Part shown: piece after piece, positions 35,916 through 46,844 of the stretch
Numbering within the stretch: position 1 is the stretch's first letter
How the letters are laid out: every line of letters begins with the position of its first letter
Source of the DNA: Alectoria sarmentosa
Lineage: Eukaryota > Ascomycota > Lecanoromycetes > Lecanorales > Parmeliaceae
NCBI GenBank assembly: GCA_009733775.1
Contig: WOGZ01000148.1
Span: forward strand, 1 to 64,000
Direction: 5' to 3'
Length of the DNA: 64,000 bases
Translations under genes and position numbers: made by a program
Notes under the pieces: generated by a model
What the model was told of the DNA's origin: nothing
The model's input: only the letters and a program-made list of their open reading frames with translations
The model's database searches: none

Positions 35916-37031
35916 TACGTTAATTTTAAAAAAATCATCATTATAACTTTAAAAAAATTGTTATTATAATTTCAAAAAAATAATCATCATTTATGATATC
36001 AATTTAATGTTATTATTTAACAATTTTAAAGGAGCGATTTTATTAATCTTCATATTTTAAATAATCGATCGAATTTATTCACAAAATCTCAATTATTAAT
36101 CTTGACGTCTTTTACGAACAAATTCTTATTTATCAAAATTCAATTTAAAATTAATTTATCGTTATTGCACCTATAATCACAAACTTTACGAACTTTTTTT
36201 CGAAAGATTTATATTTATGTGCGATTCAAATTTGAAAATTATATCGTTATTAAAAAAAATCGTTATCATCAAAACTGTTCAATTATTCACGGAATTCTTC
36301 AACAATATAATTTTCAGATGTTTTTAAACGTTATTATAATTATCATATTTATGTTTTTAAACGTTATTGTCGTTATTATTATCATTATTATTATTATAAT
36401 ATATCGATCGCAACTTATATATATCTTATTAATCATTATTGTCAAATATTAATATTTTAAAATAATTTTTATAAATCTTACGATCGATCGCATGCATGTA
36501 TATACAATTCGAAATATTTTTTTCAATCGAAATATTATCTTCATATATATTCTTCGATTATATATCGATCGATTTTTGATATGTATTAGATAAATTGAAA
36601 ATAAATTTGTTAGAAAACGGTTTTTCGTCAAAAAGTGGATTTTTTTTTATGTGATATCGTGACGAATATGTTCAAAAAAATATAATCGTTTTCAAAATTC
36701 GATTTTTTTTCGGATTTTTATTGTTTTTATTCAATTTTGAACATCGCGAATTTCGAATTTCGTGTTTTGAAATTTAAGTGTTTAAAAGAATATAAAAAAT
36801 GATAGGGGAATATAAAATGATTTCACGCTTATAATTTGATATTACGATTTATTTTTGATATTCGACGTTGATTTTTCACGATTATAATTCGACGTTATGA
36901 TTCACTTTTAATATTTGACGTTAATTTTTTACGATTATAATTCGACGTTTCAATTCATTTTTATTATTCGACGTTGATTTTCATTTTTATAATTCGAAAT
37001 TTAAATTTAAAAAAATGCGAGTGAAAGGGAG
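35916..37031 (+). other. B0 3' untranslated region with tandem repeats
   Basis: No gene. It begins with a weak 23 bp repeat (about 35925-36000), matching 21855-21946 in B1. It contains the shared 20 bp block GGTTTTTCGTCAAAAAGTGG at 36619-36638. About 36823-37005 holds about three and a half copies of a roughly 53 bp unit rich in TTATAATTCGACGTT and TTATTCGACGTTGA, directly before the 3' LTR. Confidence 0.75.
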
Positions 37032-37167
37032 TGTTGAAATTCGAATTACGTGACGTCAAATCTTGATGGTTACGTGCGCACATTAATGCGCTCATACATA
37101 AATCGCTCTTTTTTCCGTAATACTCTTAAAAGCAATATAATTAAGTGTTCTACTCCATATTTTGACA
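37032..37167 (+). repeat. B0 3' LTR
   Basis: 136 bp partner of 10772-10907, ending CATATTTTGACA followed by CTATT. The palindrome is degraded here. Confidence 0.95.
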
Positions 37168-37172
37168 CTATT
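37168..37172. other. Right target-site duplication of B0 (CTATT)
   Basis: CTATT directly after the LTR ending at 37167; matches 10767-10771, more than 26 kb away. Confidence 0.95.
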
Positions 37173-37680
37173 CAATCGTTTGTTCACCTATTAAACTCCC
37201 GTGAAAACAGTGTGTTAGGGAAATGACGTCCTTTCAGTTCCGCCATCTATGCAGGGGGTATTTGTTATGCCGTCGCCGACTCCGTGCGGGGAAACTTGGT
37301 AGTGCGAAGTGGAGAAGGAAAACTTTGGAAGGTTATGAAACCGTGGTTCCTTGTCCGATGATGATGCCGTGAAAGATCTGAGTACCTCTGATGGTGATCT
37401 TTCGAACGATATGGTCGATTTTGTCTTAACTTGAATTATATAAGAGTGATGTGTGGTTATTTCTTTCGATTCGCTAATCAAACGAATGTTTCAATACCTT
37501 CTTTATATTCGCCACTGTTGACGAGGCGGATCGCTGTCTCGGTACGAGCTGTTCGGATTCCAGTTGCCGTAGGTGGTCTGACCCCTCAAGGGGGCACAAA
37601 GAAGCTGTTTCGGCGGCGGTAACGTGCTTTTTAAGGTGCTATAAACAACGTCTTATTTACAATACTTGAAATTACGTGTA
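37173..37680. other. Less mutated island, right half
   Basis: The least AT-rich part of the window, with stretches such as GGAAACTTGGTAGTGCGAAG and GGCGGATCGCTGTCTCGGTA. A minus-strand frame at 37481-37215 (88 codons, Ser/Thr-rich) and a plus-strand frame at 37431-37622 (63 codons) are open, but neither has a recognisable domain and both lie in low-stop sequence where chance frames are expected. It joins to 10480-10771 once B0 is removed. It may be a fragment of unique host sequence, such as part of a gene or its flank. Confidence 0.55.
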
Positions 37681-38453
37681 ATCCCTTATCGTGATGTCTT
37701 TAAAGATTTAATATCTCAAATTTTTTTTTGTCGCTTTCGGCTTTTGTTTGACGATTTGTTTCGAGATTACTTTAAAACATTTTAAACGAACAAATAATCA
37801 CACATAAACGAATTCTTTGAATTTTCTCTTATCAATTCACGTTAATTTGAATTATATCGTTAATTTATATCGCCTTCTCGCCTCTTAAATACGCATATCT
37901 TAAAAAAATTAAAAAAATTTATTAAAACGAAATAATCAAAAGAGAAAACGATTGAGATTTAAAATTAAAATTTTTGATAAAAGATATATTTTATAAAACC
38001 TAAATCATTTTATAATAAGATACAACATTTATATTATCGATCGTTAACGTTATTTTACGAATAATTATGTTTGAATTTTTTGAAAATAAAATGCGAAAGT
38101 CAAATTTTATCGCTCAATTTAATATTATTAATAAACGATTTATCGAGAATTAATTAAAATCGAATAAGAAAAATGAAAATATATTGAAATAAAATTTGTT
38201 TTCAAATAAGTTTAAAAATAACATAAATGCAAATGATGATATCTTTTCGAATTCGAAAATAAATATCATTATCGAAAATGTCTTTAAGAATCGATCGAAA
38301 TCGTTAAAGCCGTTATCAAGAAAATCAAAATATATAAATTTCTCTAATTTAATTAAATCGAGAGGATGATCGATTGATTTAAAAAACACAAAATAAAAAA
38401 AAGAGAAAAAGATAACGATAAAGATGATTTGAAAAATCATTAAAACGACAAAA
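37681..38453 (+). pseudogene. Tad-like LINE, probable 5' region and start of ORF1
   Basis: AT-rich sequence between the island and element C. It continues in the same style after 54315, where LINE domains appear, and C carries a target duplication CAAAA at this point, so the two sides were one unit. A run of Lys-rich codons lies directly before the insertion. No domain is visible in this part; the assignment rests on continuity. Confidence 0.5.
38449..38453. other. Left target-site duplication of C (CAAAA)
   Basis: CAAAA directly before the outer 5' LTR; repeated at 54311-54315. Confidence 0.93.
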
Positions 38454-38575
38454 TGTCGAAATTCAGGTGACGTGACAAGTCACGTGCCGGGCGTATGCGT
38501 CTGTAACTTAATCGCACTTTCCTTCGTAACACTCTTAAAATAATACAATTAAATGTTTTATATCATATTTTCACA
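38454..38575 (+). repeat. C outer 5' LTR
   Basis: 122 bp from TGTCGAAATTCAGG to CATATTTTCACA. It contains GACGTGAC and TCACGTG boxes and a GGGCGTATGCG remnant of the family A palindrome. Confidence 0.94.
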
Positions 38576-38593
38576 GATTATGAGCTCGAACTT
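38576..38593 (+). other. C primer binding site, initiator tRNA-Met-like
   Basis: GATTATGAGCTCGAACTT directly after the outer LTR. This is the best preserved copy: ten of the first twelve bases equal the predicted GGTTATGAGCCC, and the two differences are G to A and C to T. Confidence 0.8.
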
Positions 38594-39637
38594 GCCCGAC
38601 GATCGTTATAAATATAATCTATTTATTCATTATTATGATTATAATTGTTTTTAAACATTTCATGCTCATCGCAATAAAATAATTAATTATAAAAAAAAAT
38701 TTTAATTAATTTTTTTGAAATGAGCAATTTTCATTTATAAAATAATTTTTGAATTTAAATAATTATAATTCGAAATTCGAAAATTAAAAAATTTTCAACT
38801 CTCGACGAGTCGAAATTATTTATTTTTAATCGAAATCGCATACGATTTATGATCGTGCGATCGAATTATAATAAAGTTTTTTATAACATTATTAATTTTT
38901 TTGCGTGAAACACATTAAACAAAAAAGAATACGTTTTTGTTTTTATAACATTTTATTAAATTAATGATTTACATTCTCAATTGTGTATCGAATTAATAAA
39001 ATAAATTGAATGATTAAATGTTAACATCATTATCAATTTAATCATCGTTTAAAATAATTTAAAATTGGTTTCATTATTATTTAAACGTTTAAAAGTTTAT
39101 TTGAAATAAAAAATAACAAATTTTATGTGTCAAAATTAACGTTTTGATTTTAAAAACCTTTTGAAAAAAGAGATTGAGGTTTTATCATTAAATTATTTAT
39201 TTATTATTAATAATATTTTATTATCGTGATTATAAAATTCAATGAATTTTAATTTTACGATAATAATCGTCGAAGCGAATATTTTAAATTCGAATTTTTA
39301 ATCAAATAATATAAAAAGAATGCGAGTCTTTTAAAAAAGTTTACACGTTTGCAATTGCATTTAATATAATTTTAATCGAATTCAATTTTTAATATCAAAT
39401 TCAAAGTCAAATTTTTTATATCATTAACATCATTTTATTATAATATTATTATTTAAATTTATTATTAATTCTCGCACAAACACTTCTCATTGTTATTATA
39501 AGATTTTAAAACATAATAATAATAATTAATTAATATCGATAAAAATTTAAACGATTTTGACGAAAATTAATAAAGCATTTATTTCATTTTTTTCATATCA
39601 TCGTTATGCGATAACGATTTTGAAATTAATGAAAAAT

Positions 39638-39762
39638 TGTCGAAATTCAGGTTACGTGATAAATCACGTGACACGAGCGCATGCGTTCGTAACATAAGTC
39701 GCATTTTCCTTCATAACATTTTTAAAATAATATAATTAAGTGTTTTACATCATATTTTCATA
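39638..39762 (+). repeat. C internal 5' LTR copy
   Basis: 125 bp, family A, same orientation as the outer 5' LTR and followed by its own primer site and leader. No partner LTR and no matching target duplication were found for it. The five bases before it are AAAAT. Confidence 0.9.
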
Positions 39763-40815
39763 AATTATGAATTCGGGTTTGCTCGACGATCGTTATAAAC
39801 ATAATTTATCTATTCATCATTATGATTATAATTATTTTTAAACATTTCATATTCATCGCAATGAGGCAATTAATTATAAAGATTTTTATTCATTAATCTT
39901 TTTGAAATGAATAATTTTCATTTATAAAATCATTTTTGAATTTGAATGATTATGATTCGAAATTCGAGGGTTGAAAGTCTCTTAATCTTCGGCGAGCCGA
40001 AATTATTCATTTTTAATCGAGATCGCATGTGATCGTACGATCGAATCATGATAAAATTCTTATAATATTGTTAATTTCTTTGCGTAAAACACATTAAATA
40101 AAAAAAAATACGTCCTTATTTTCATAACATTTTATCAAATTAATAATTTGTATCTTTAACGATGTATTGAATTAATAAAATAAATTGAATAATTGAATAT
40201 TAATATCATTATTAATTTGATCATTATTTGAAATAATTCAAAATTGATTTCATTATTATTTAAACGTTTAAAAATCTATTTAAAATCAAAAAACAATAAA
40301 TTTTATGTGTCAAAATTAACGTTTTAATTTCAAAAACCTTTTGAAAAAAGAGATTAAAATTTCGTTATCGAATTTTTCATCTATTATCAATAACATTTTA
40401 TTATTATAATTATAAAATTTGATTAATTTTAATTTCACGGTGATAGTCGTTGAAATAAATATTTTGAATTCGAGTCTTTAATTGAACAACATAAAAAAAA
40501 TGCGAATTTTTTAAAAAGGTTTACATGTTTATAATTGTATTTAATATAATCTTAATCGAATTTAATCTTTATTATCAAATTTAAAATTAAATTCTTTATA
40601 TTATTAATATTATTTCATTGCAATATTATCATTTAAATTTATTATTAATTCTCACATAAGCATTTCTCATTATTATTATAAAATCTTGAAACATAACGAT
40701 AACAATTAATTAGTATTGATAAGGATTTAAATGACTCTGACGAAGATTAAAGCATTTATTTCATTTTTTTTCACATTATCGTCGTGCGATAGCGACTTTG
40801 AAATTAGCGAGAAGT
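39638..40815 (+). repeat. Second copy of the duplicated LTR-plus-leader of C
   Basis: Homologous to 38454-39637 with transitions and a few small indels. It continues without a break into gag, so this is the copy attached to the coding region. Confidence 0.88.
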
Positions 40816-42400
40816 CACTTAACGCCTTAAACGATATTAAAATCTTTAATTTACACGCTAAAGATAAACGATCTCATTTATCAACTTTTTTTAAAACGTT
40901 CAAATCGTTCTTTAAATCGTTATTAAATTCGTTTATTTCGATATCTTTTTAAAGCGGCAATTTTTAAATCGATATTCTCGATTCATTTTCAATCGTGATA
41001 AAAATCTCGTTTTCATTATTTTTATCATCATTATCAATTTTTTACATTTCTTTATTTATCTTTTTCGATATCGATGATTGAATTTAACGTTTAAAATATC
41101 GTTGAAAATGTTTTTATGAATAATAAAGGCAACTTTTCTTTGACCTTTATTATTATTTTAAAATTTATTATCAATTATATTAAATGAAGCGAAAATATTA
41201 ATGATTAATTGATATTAAATAATTTTTTATTTTTTATTAACATTATTAAGTTTAAAGTTTGCGTGATTATTCGTTAACATCTTAATTATATTAATCATTA
41301 ATTCATTAAAAAATATAACGAGAATTCTTAAATTATGTTGAACGTTATCGATGTTTATTATAAATTTACGAGCTTTAAACTTTATATCGAATTTGTGCGT
41401 TAATTATATAATATCAACATTAATTTCGAAAAAAACGTTCATTAATACGAAAAGAATTTTCGTAAAATTAACGTCGAAATCGCGAATTTAAATGATTTAT
41501 TATCATTATCGAAGTTTTATTTTATTTAACTTTTTTTTATAAAATTCGACGAAATTTACGATGTTTTTATAATAATTTATATTTAAATTTATATATTTTA
41601 TAATTCGAATGTAATCAAATTCGATTTAATTATTCACGACGTAATAAACGAAAAGCGTCGTATATTCATAATTAAAAAAAGTGATATCATTATACTCGCT
41701 CATCGCAATAATAAAAATAAACAATTCGTTAAAAGCGATTTCGACGACTCTGATTTTATCAATCGCGAAATTTATGTTTTTTATAAAATCGCTGATCATA
41801 AATTTAAATATCTCTTTATTAAATGTTAAATCAAATTTTTTTATTTAAAATTTGAAAAGTTTATAAATGAATAAAAAAAAAAAAAGAAAACGTAAATCGA
41901 TATCATTTATATAAATATTGATATTTCAAATATTAAGCGCAAACGTATCGAAAAAGCGTTATTTAACGTCTTCATTTTAAGGGAAAATGATTATTTTAAT
42001 ATTAATATAACGTATATTTTAAAAAAAAACAATTATTTTTATGCTTATATAACATTTTTGAATAAATTAAATGATTAAAATCATTCGAATTTCATTTTAA
42101 ATAATTTTAACATTTTGAATATAATTAATTAAACAAATTAAAACGAAAATTTTATTAATTTAATAATGAATTTAAATTTGAATAAACGTTTATCGTTCGT
42201 TAATTTTATAAATCTCGATATTCGAATTATAATAAATTTTGATTATATTCGTTATTTCTTTATTAATCGTTTAATATTCATTATTTATATTAAAATTTAA
42301 TTTCGATTTATCAAAGACATTAAAGACGTCAAAATTTAATTTTTTATTTATGATATTATTAATCTTAATTGCAATGTTAATGATAAACGCGTTATTTTAA
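40731..42400 (+). pseudogene. C gag remnant
   Basis: Opens at ATG 40731; in the first duplicate the same codon is ACG. The first 74 codons are open, with SDFEISEKSLNALNDIKIFN and LHAKDKRSHLSTFF. Later the frame breaks. A degenerate zinc-knuckle-like segment near 41770-41830 reads EIYVFYKIADHKFKYLFIKC, with Tyr where Cys is expected, but its last spacing does not fit the strict pattern. Copia gag would form the virus-like particle. Confidence 0.65.
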
Positions 42401-43540
42401 TAATTTTTAATATTTTATACGTATTTAATATGAGCGTTAATCTTTTATCGATTAAAAAGCTTTTAAATGTTAATATTAAAATCATTTTTCATAAAAAAGA
42501 TTATGTCTTAATTTAAAATAATATTACGTTAATCGATACGCGAAATCGCGATTTATTTTTTTTGAATCTTTGAAAAAATAATAATGTCTTGATCGTTTAT
42601 AATGTTTTTTCGAATTCGATTTATCAATTATAATATGCTCGCATAAATCATTTAAATTAATAAAATCTCAATAAGTTTTTTAATATCGTTATAAATGTGA
42701 ATTTTTTTAAGAACATTATCGAGGAATATATTTGCGAATGTTATATAATGAATTATTAAAAAACGATATTTCATAATAATTTCATAACGCTCGATATTTT
42801 ATCGAGCGAATTTATTTATAACGATTTTATTAAATCTCTGATTTTCATTAATTTCAACGATTATAAATATTTTATGACGTTCAAAAATGATTTTATTTAT
42901 TATTTTAAAATTTATTGCATTCGTTATAAAAACGACATTTTCGTTATATTTTTACGTTTTAAAATTTATTTAAAATCTCGCGATTATTGAATCAATCGTA
43001 TTCATCTCGATAATGAAAATAAATATATTAATAAAATCTTTTTTAAATGTCTCATTTAAATGAATATTAAACAAAAATTTATTATCGTAAATAATTTCGA
43101 AATGAATAAAATCGTCGAGCGATTTAATCAAATTTTAATAAATAAGATTCATTTAATTTTGTTAAATTTCAATTTTAATAAATTTTTTTGATTTGAAATA
43201 ATGATTATAATTAATTATTTGATTATACATTTTTTTAACATTAAAATCATTATCACATTTTTCGAAATCTTTTATCATTATAAATTTATTTTTTTTCATT
43301 TATGAATCATAAATTTCATCGTTTACGTTTTAAGATGTATTTAAAAGAAGTTTATAAATAAAAGCGAAAAATGTATTTTTTTAAATTACGAAAACGAATT
43401 CATTTTTCGTTTTTACAATTTAATCAAAAAGAAGATTATTCGCGTTAACGATATACATTTTATCGAAAAACGTTCATATTTCGTAAATTTCGAAGAGAAG
43501 ATTAAGATTCACGAGTTTTTAAATAAACGTTAACGTTTTT
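42400..43540 (+). pseudogene. C pre-integrase and integrase remnant
   Basis: About 42405-42530 reads ILYVFNMSVNLLSIKKLLNV, the LYVPxLxxNLLSxxKL block between protease and integrase. About 42620-42740 gives ARINHLN and EEYICECYIMNY, the HHCC zinc finger of GAG_PRE. From 42780 the core follows: SLIFINFNDYKYFMTFKNDF, LKSRDY, NRIHLDNENKYINKI and EMNKIVERFNQILINK (about 43100-43150). This is the same order as A1 integrase. Isolated stops remain. Confidence 0.85.
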
Positions 43541-44329
43541 TTATATTAATATTCGTTATAAAAGAGACATTGAATGAATAACGTATCATTATATTATCAA
43601 ACGTTAAATTTATAATTTTAATTAAATCGTCAAATTGATTATCATCAGCGAATATTCGATCATCGTCAATCATTAATCATTTTTAAAAATCTTATTTTAT
43701 CATTATTACAATGCGTGTGTTTATAACATTTATTAAATTTGTTATATCAATCATTAAATTTGTTATCGTTTCCCCTTCGTCGATGTCTTCGAAATTTATT
43801 AAAATAAAAATTATATGAGAATATTTCGAATATGAGATTATTCAAAAAAATATTTGATGATCATAAAAATCTCATTATTTCGAATTTTTATGATTTATGA
43901 TTTAATTTTTTGACGAAAACTTTCGTTATCTTTATTCTTTTTATAAATCATATTAATAAATTTAACATTTTCGAATTTACAATTTACGAATAAACGATTT
44001 TTAACAATTTAATTTATATGAATTAAAAAATTAATATGCGAGATGAATATAAGTTTTTTATAAATAATAACATTTGATGTCTTATTCAGGCGCTTTTAAG
44101 GGTTTATATTTTTAAAAATTATTAAATTTATATTATAAAACGAGATCTCGAAAGGAAAGTCATTCATTATAAAACACGTTAAATTATTTGAAAATTCGAA
44201 TAATAAAAGGGTCGTGATTATTATGACATTTTCGCGTTAATAATAAAGTTTATAAATTATTAAACGATCTTTACGTTTATAACGATTATGAATTAAAATG
44301 TAAAATAAATAAATATCAAAATCGTTTTT

Positions 44330-45545
44330 TTATAACGATGTTTAAGAGAATATTTATATGCAATACTTTAACGATTTTAATAAAGATAATATTAAGATTT
44401 ATAAATTAAATAAGATTCTTTATGATTTAAAACAATTTTTTAAAATTTGATATTAACATTTTTCGATTTATATAAAAAAATTCGATTTCAATATAATCGA
44501 ATCGAACGATAATATGTTTATGAATTTCAAAAAAAAATCATTATAACGTTTTACGTCGATGATGTCTTGATTATAAATCACAATAAAATCGTTATCAAAC
44601 GAATCAAAGATGTTTTAAACGTCAAATTTCACATATCAAATTTGAAATTATACGCTTTTTAAGTATTTATCTAAATATGACCGTTAAAAGAGATCGTTAT
44701 AATAACATTATTCGTTTAAAATAGAAAACGTACATTATACGTTTTCTCAATCATTTTAAATGTTGAAATCTCACTTTTATTAATATATTATTCGAAATCA
44801 ATCGCAGATTAACGCTCGTCGAAAAAAATTATATGATTTTCAAAAAAGTTTTATAAAAAATATTAATTCGTTATAAATTTTTTCATATATATTATGTTAA
44901 GAACTCGTCTCGATATCGTTTATATTATTTCTTTAATTAATCGATATTCAATTAATTTAGTTTCAACACATTAAAATGCGATTATTAGAATCTTTTAATA
45001 TTTTAAAAACACGATGCATTACGAATTTATATATAAAAACTTTTTGAAAGATTTATTCGATTATATTGATTTTGATTAAATTAAAAATTTAATTCGAAGA
45101 TTCATTTTCGATTATTTATTTAATTTAAATAATAACGTTATTGATTAATTAAATAAACGTTAAATTATTATAATATTATTCATTTATGAAACAAAATATA
45201 TTGATTAAACGCAAATTATTAAAAAAGTTATTTGATTGAAAAATTTCTTTAATTAATTTTTGCGACTTGACGATTCGAATTTTAAAATATTATAATTTTT
45301 AAAGATAATTAAAACGCAATCGTTTTCGTAAAAAACGCTTAATTTTATACTCGCATTAAACATATTAATATCGTTTATCATTTTTTACGCGAAAAAATCA
45401 ATGATGATATTGTGAATGTTCAATATGTTTTTATTAACAAATAAATGATTAATGATCTTATCAAAATCTTATATCTCGATAAATTTATTGCGTTTCGCGA
45501 TATCTTTAAAATGAAAACAATCTCACATTATTCATTTAAAATTAT
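44330..45545 (+). pseudogene. C reverse transcriptase and RNase H remnant
   Basis: Reads FMNFKKKIIITFYVDDVLII with the catalytic YVDD box intact at 44552-44563, then IKRIKDVLNVKFHISNLKLY. Upstream, KIYKLNKILYDLK is the K.LYGLKQ block. The tail near 45430-45530 reads MINDLIKILYLDKFIAFRDIFKM, the usual copia end of RNase H. RNase H catalytic residues between these points are obscured by stops. Confidence 0.85.
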
Positions 45546-45668
45546 TTGAATCGCTGTTTTAAAAGAGCCGTTTAAAACGTTAAAATCGTTTCGTTATCAT
45601 TATTTAACGTTCTCAATTTCAAAAAAACGATTTAATTAATTTTCACACTTCGAATAATCGATCAAATA
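45546..45668 (+). other. C 3' untranslated region, part before B2
   Basis: Non-coding; matches the inverse of A1 about 1620-1735. It is cut by B2 after AAATA. Confidence 0.75.
45664..45668. other. Left target-site duplication of B2 (AAATA)
   Basis: AAATA directly before 45669 and again at 53146-53150. Joining the flanks restores the sequence seen in A1, inverted, near 1640. Confidence 0.92.
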
Positions 45669-45802
45669 TGTCAAAATATGAAATAAAACACTTAATTGTA
45701 TTGCTCTAAGAGTATTACGAAAAAAAGAGCGATTTATATACGAGCGCATTAATAACGCACGTAACGCCAAACCTTAACGTCACGTGACTCGGAATTTCAA
45801 CA
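45669..45802 (-). repeat. B2 3' LTR
   Basis: 134 bp, TGTCAAAATATG to GGAATTTCAACA on the plus strand; partner of 53012-53145. Confidence 0.94.
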
Positions 45803-46844
45803 TTTCCCTTCGCTCGCATCTTCTTAAATCTGAACTTCGAATTGTAAAAATGAAAATTAACGTCGAATAACAAAAATAAACCGCAGCGTCGAGTTATAAA
45901 AATGAAAACATCTCATATCCCCCTTATCATCCCTTATATTTTTCAAACCTTTTAAAATTTAAACACGAAATTCGAAACTCGCGATGTTTAAAATCGAATA
46001 AAAATAATGAAAATCCGAAAAAAAAGTCGAATTCGAAAAAAAATCGAAAAATTTGAAAACGATTATGTTTTTTTAAACATATTCGTCACGATGTCATATA
46101 AAAAAATTCCACTTTTTGACGAAAAATCGTTTTTTAACAAATTTATTTTCAATTTATTTGATGCACATCAAAAATCGAGCGATATATAATTAATGAATAT
46201 ATGTGAGAGTAAATTTTTCGATTGAATGAAATGTTTTAAATTGTATATGCATGTATGCAATCAATCGTAAGACTTATGAAAATCGTTTTAAAGTATTAAT
46301 GTTTGATAATAATGATTAATAAAATACATATAAATTACGATCGATATATTACGATAATGATAATGATAATAATAACGACAATAACGTTTAAAAATATAAA
46401 TATGATAATTGTGATGACGTTTAAAAGCATTTGAAAATCATGTTATTGAAGAATATCGTAAGTAATTGAGTAATTTTTGACGATAACGACCTTTTTAATA
46501 ATGATATAATTTCCAAATTTGAATCGCACGTAAATATAAATCTTTTGAATAAATGCTCGCAAAGTTTATAATTATAATAATAATAACGATAAATTAATTT
46601 CAAATTGAATTTTAATAAGTCAAAATTTGTTCGCAAAGAACGTCAAAATTAATAATTGAAATTCTACGAATAAATTCGATCGATTATTCAAAATGTGAAG
46701 ATCAATGAAATCGCTTTTTTGAAATTATTATAAACGTTGAATAATAACATCAAATTGACTTCGTAAATGAAAACAACTTTTTTAAAATTATAATAACGAT
46801 TTTTTTAAAATTAACGACGAGAAAACGCTTATGAATGATATTTT
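45803..46844 (-). other. B2 3' untranslated region
   Basis: Non-coding. It holds the shared block (46110-46129, inverted) and only one to two copies of the 53 bp unit at about 45830-45910. A small plus-strand frame at 46007-46189 is antisense to this region. Confidence 0.7.

Larger units (their letters stand above)
10772..37167 (+). mobile_element. Ty1/copia element B0, family B, split by a chromovirus
   Basis: Outermost element of the central nest. LTRs of 136 bp lie at 10772-10907 and 37032-37167, flanked by CTATT at 10767-10771 and 37168-37172. Removing the chromovirus (12621-31414) and one AAAAG copy leaves about 7.6 kb, matching B1 (7,650 bp). Sense is plus: primer site after the left LTR, gag around 32.1 kb, integrase, reverse transcriptase, and pol end near 35.9 kb. 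All frames are broken. In its right part it is more eroded than B1, as expected if it is older. Confidence 0.95.
38454..39637 (+). repeat. First copy of the duplicated LTR-plus-leader of C
   Basis: 1,184 bp that align from end to end with 39638-40815. It breaks off in the start of gag, after the sequence GCGATAACGATTTTGAAATT. Confidence 0.88.

Noticed and set aside
37215..37481. Minus-strand frame of 88 codons in the less mutated island as a host gene
   Set aside because: No recognisable domain, an overlapping plus-strand frame of similar quality, and no start or intron context. Reported as an island, not a gene.
39638..39762. A solo LTR inserted into C
   Set aside because: It is followed by its own primer site and the whole leader running into gag, so it is not solo, and it lacks a matching duplication on its right.
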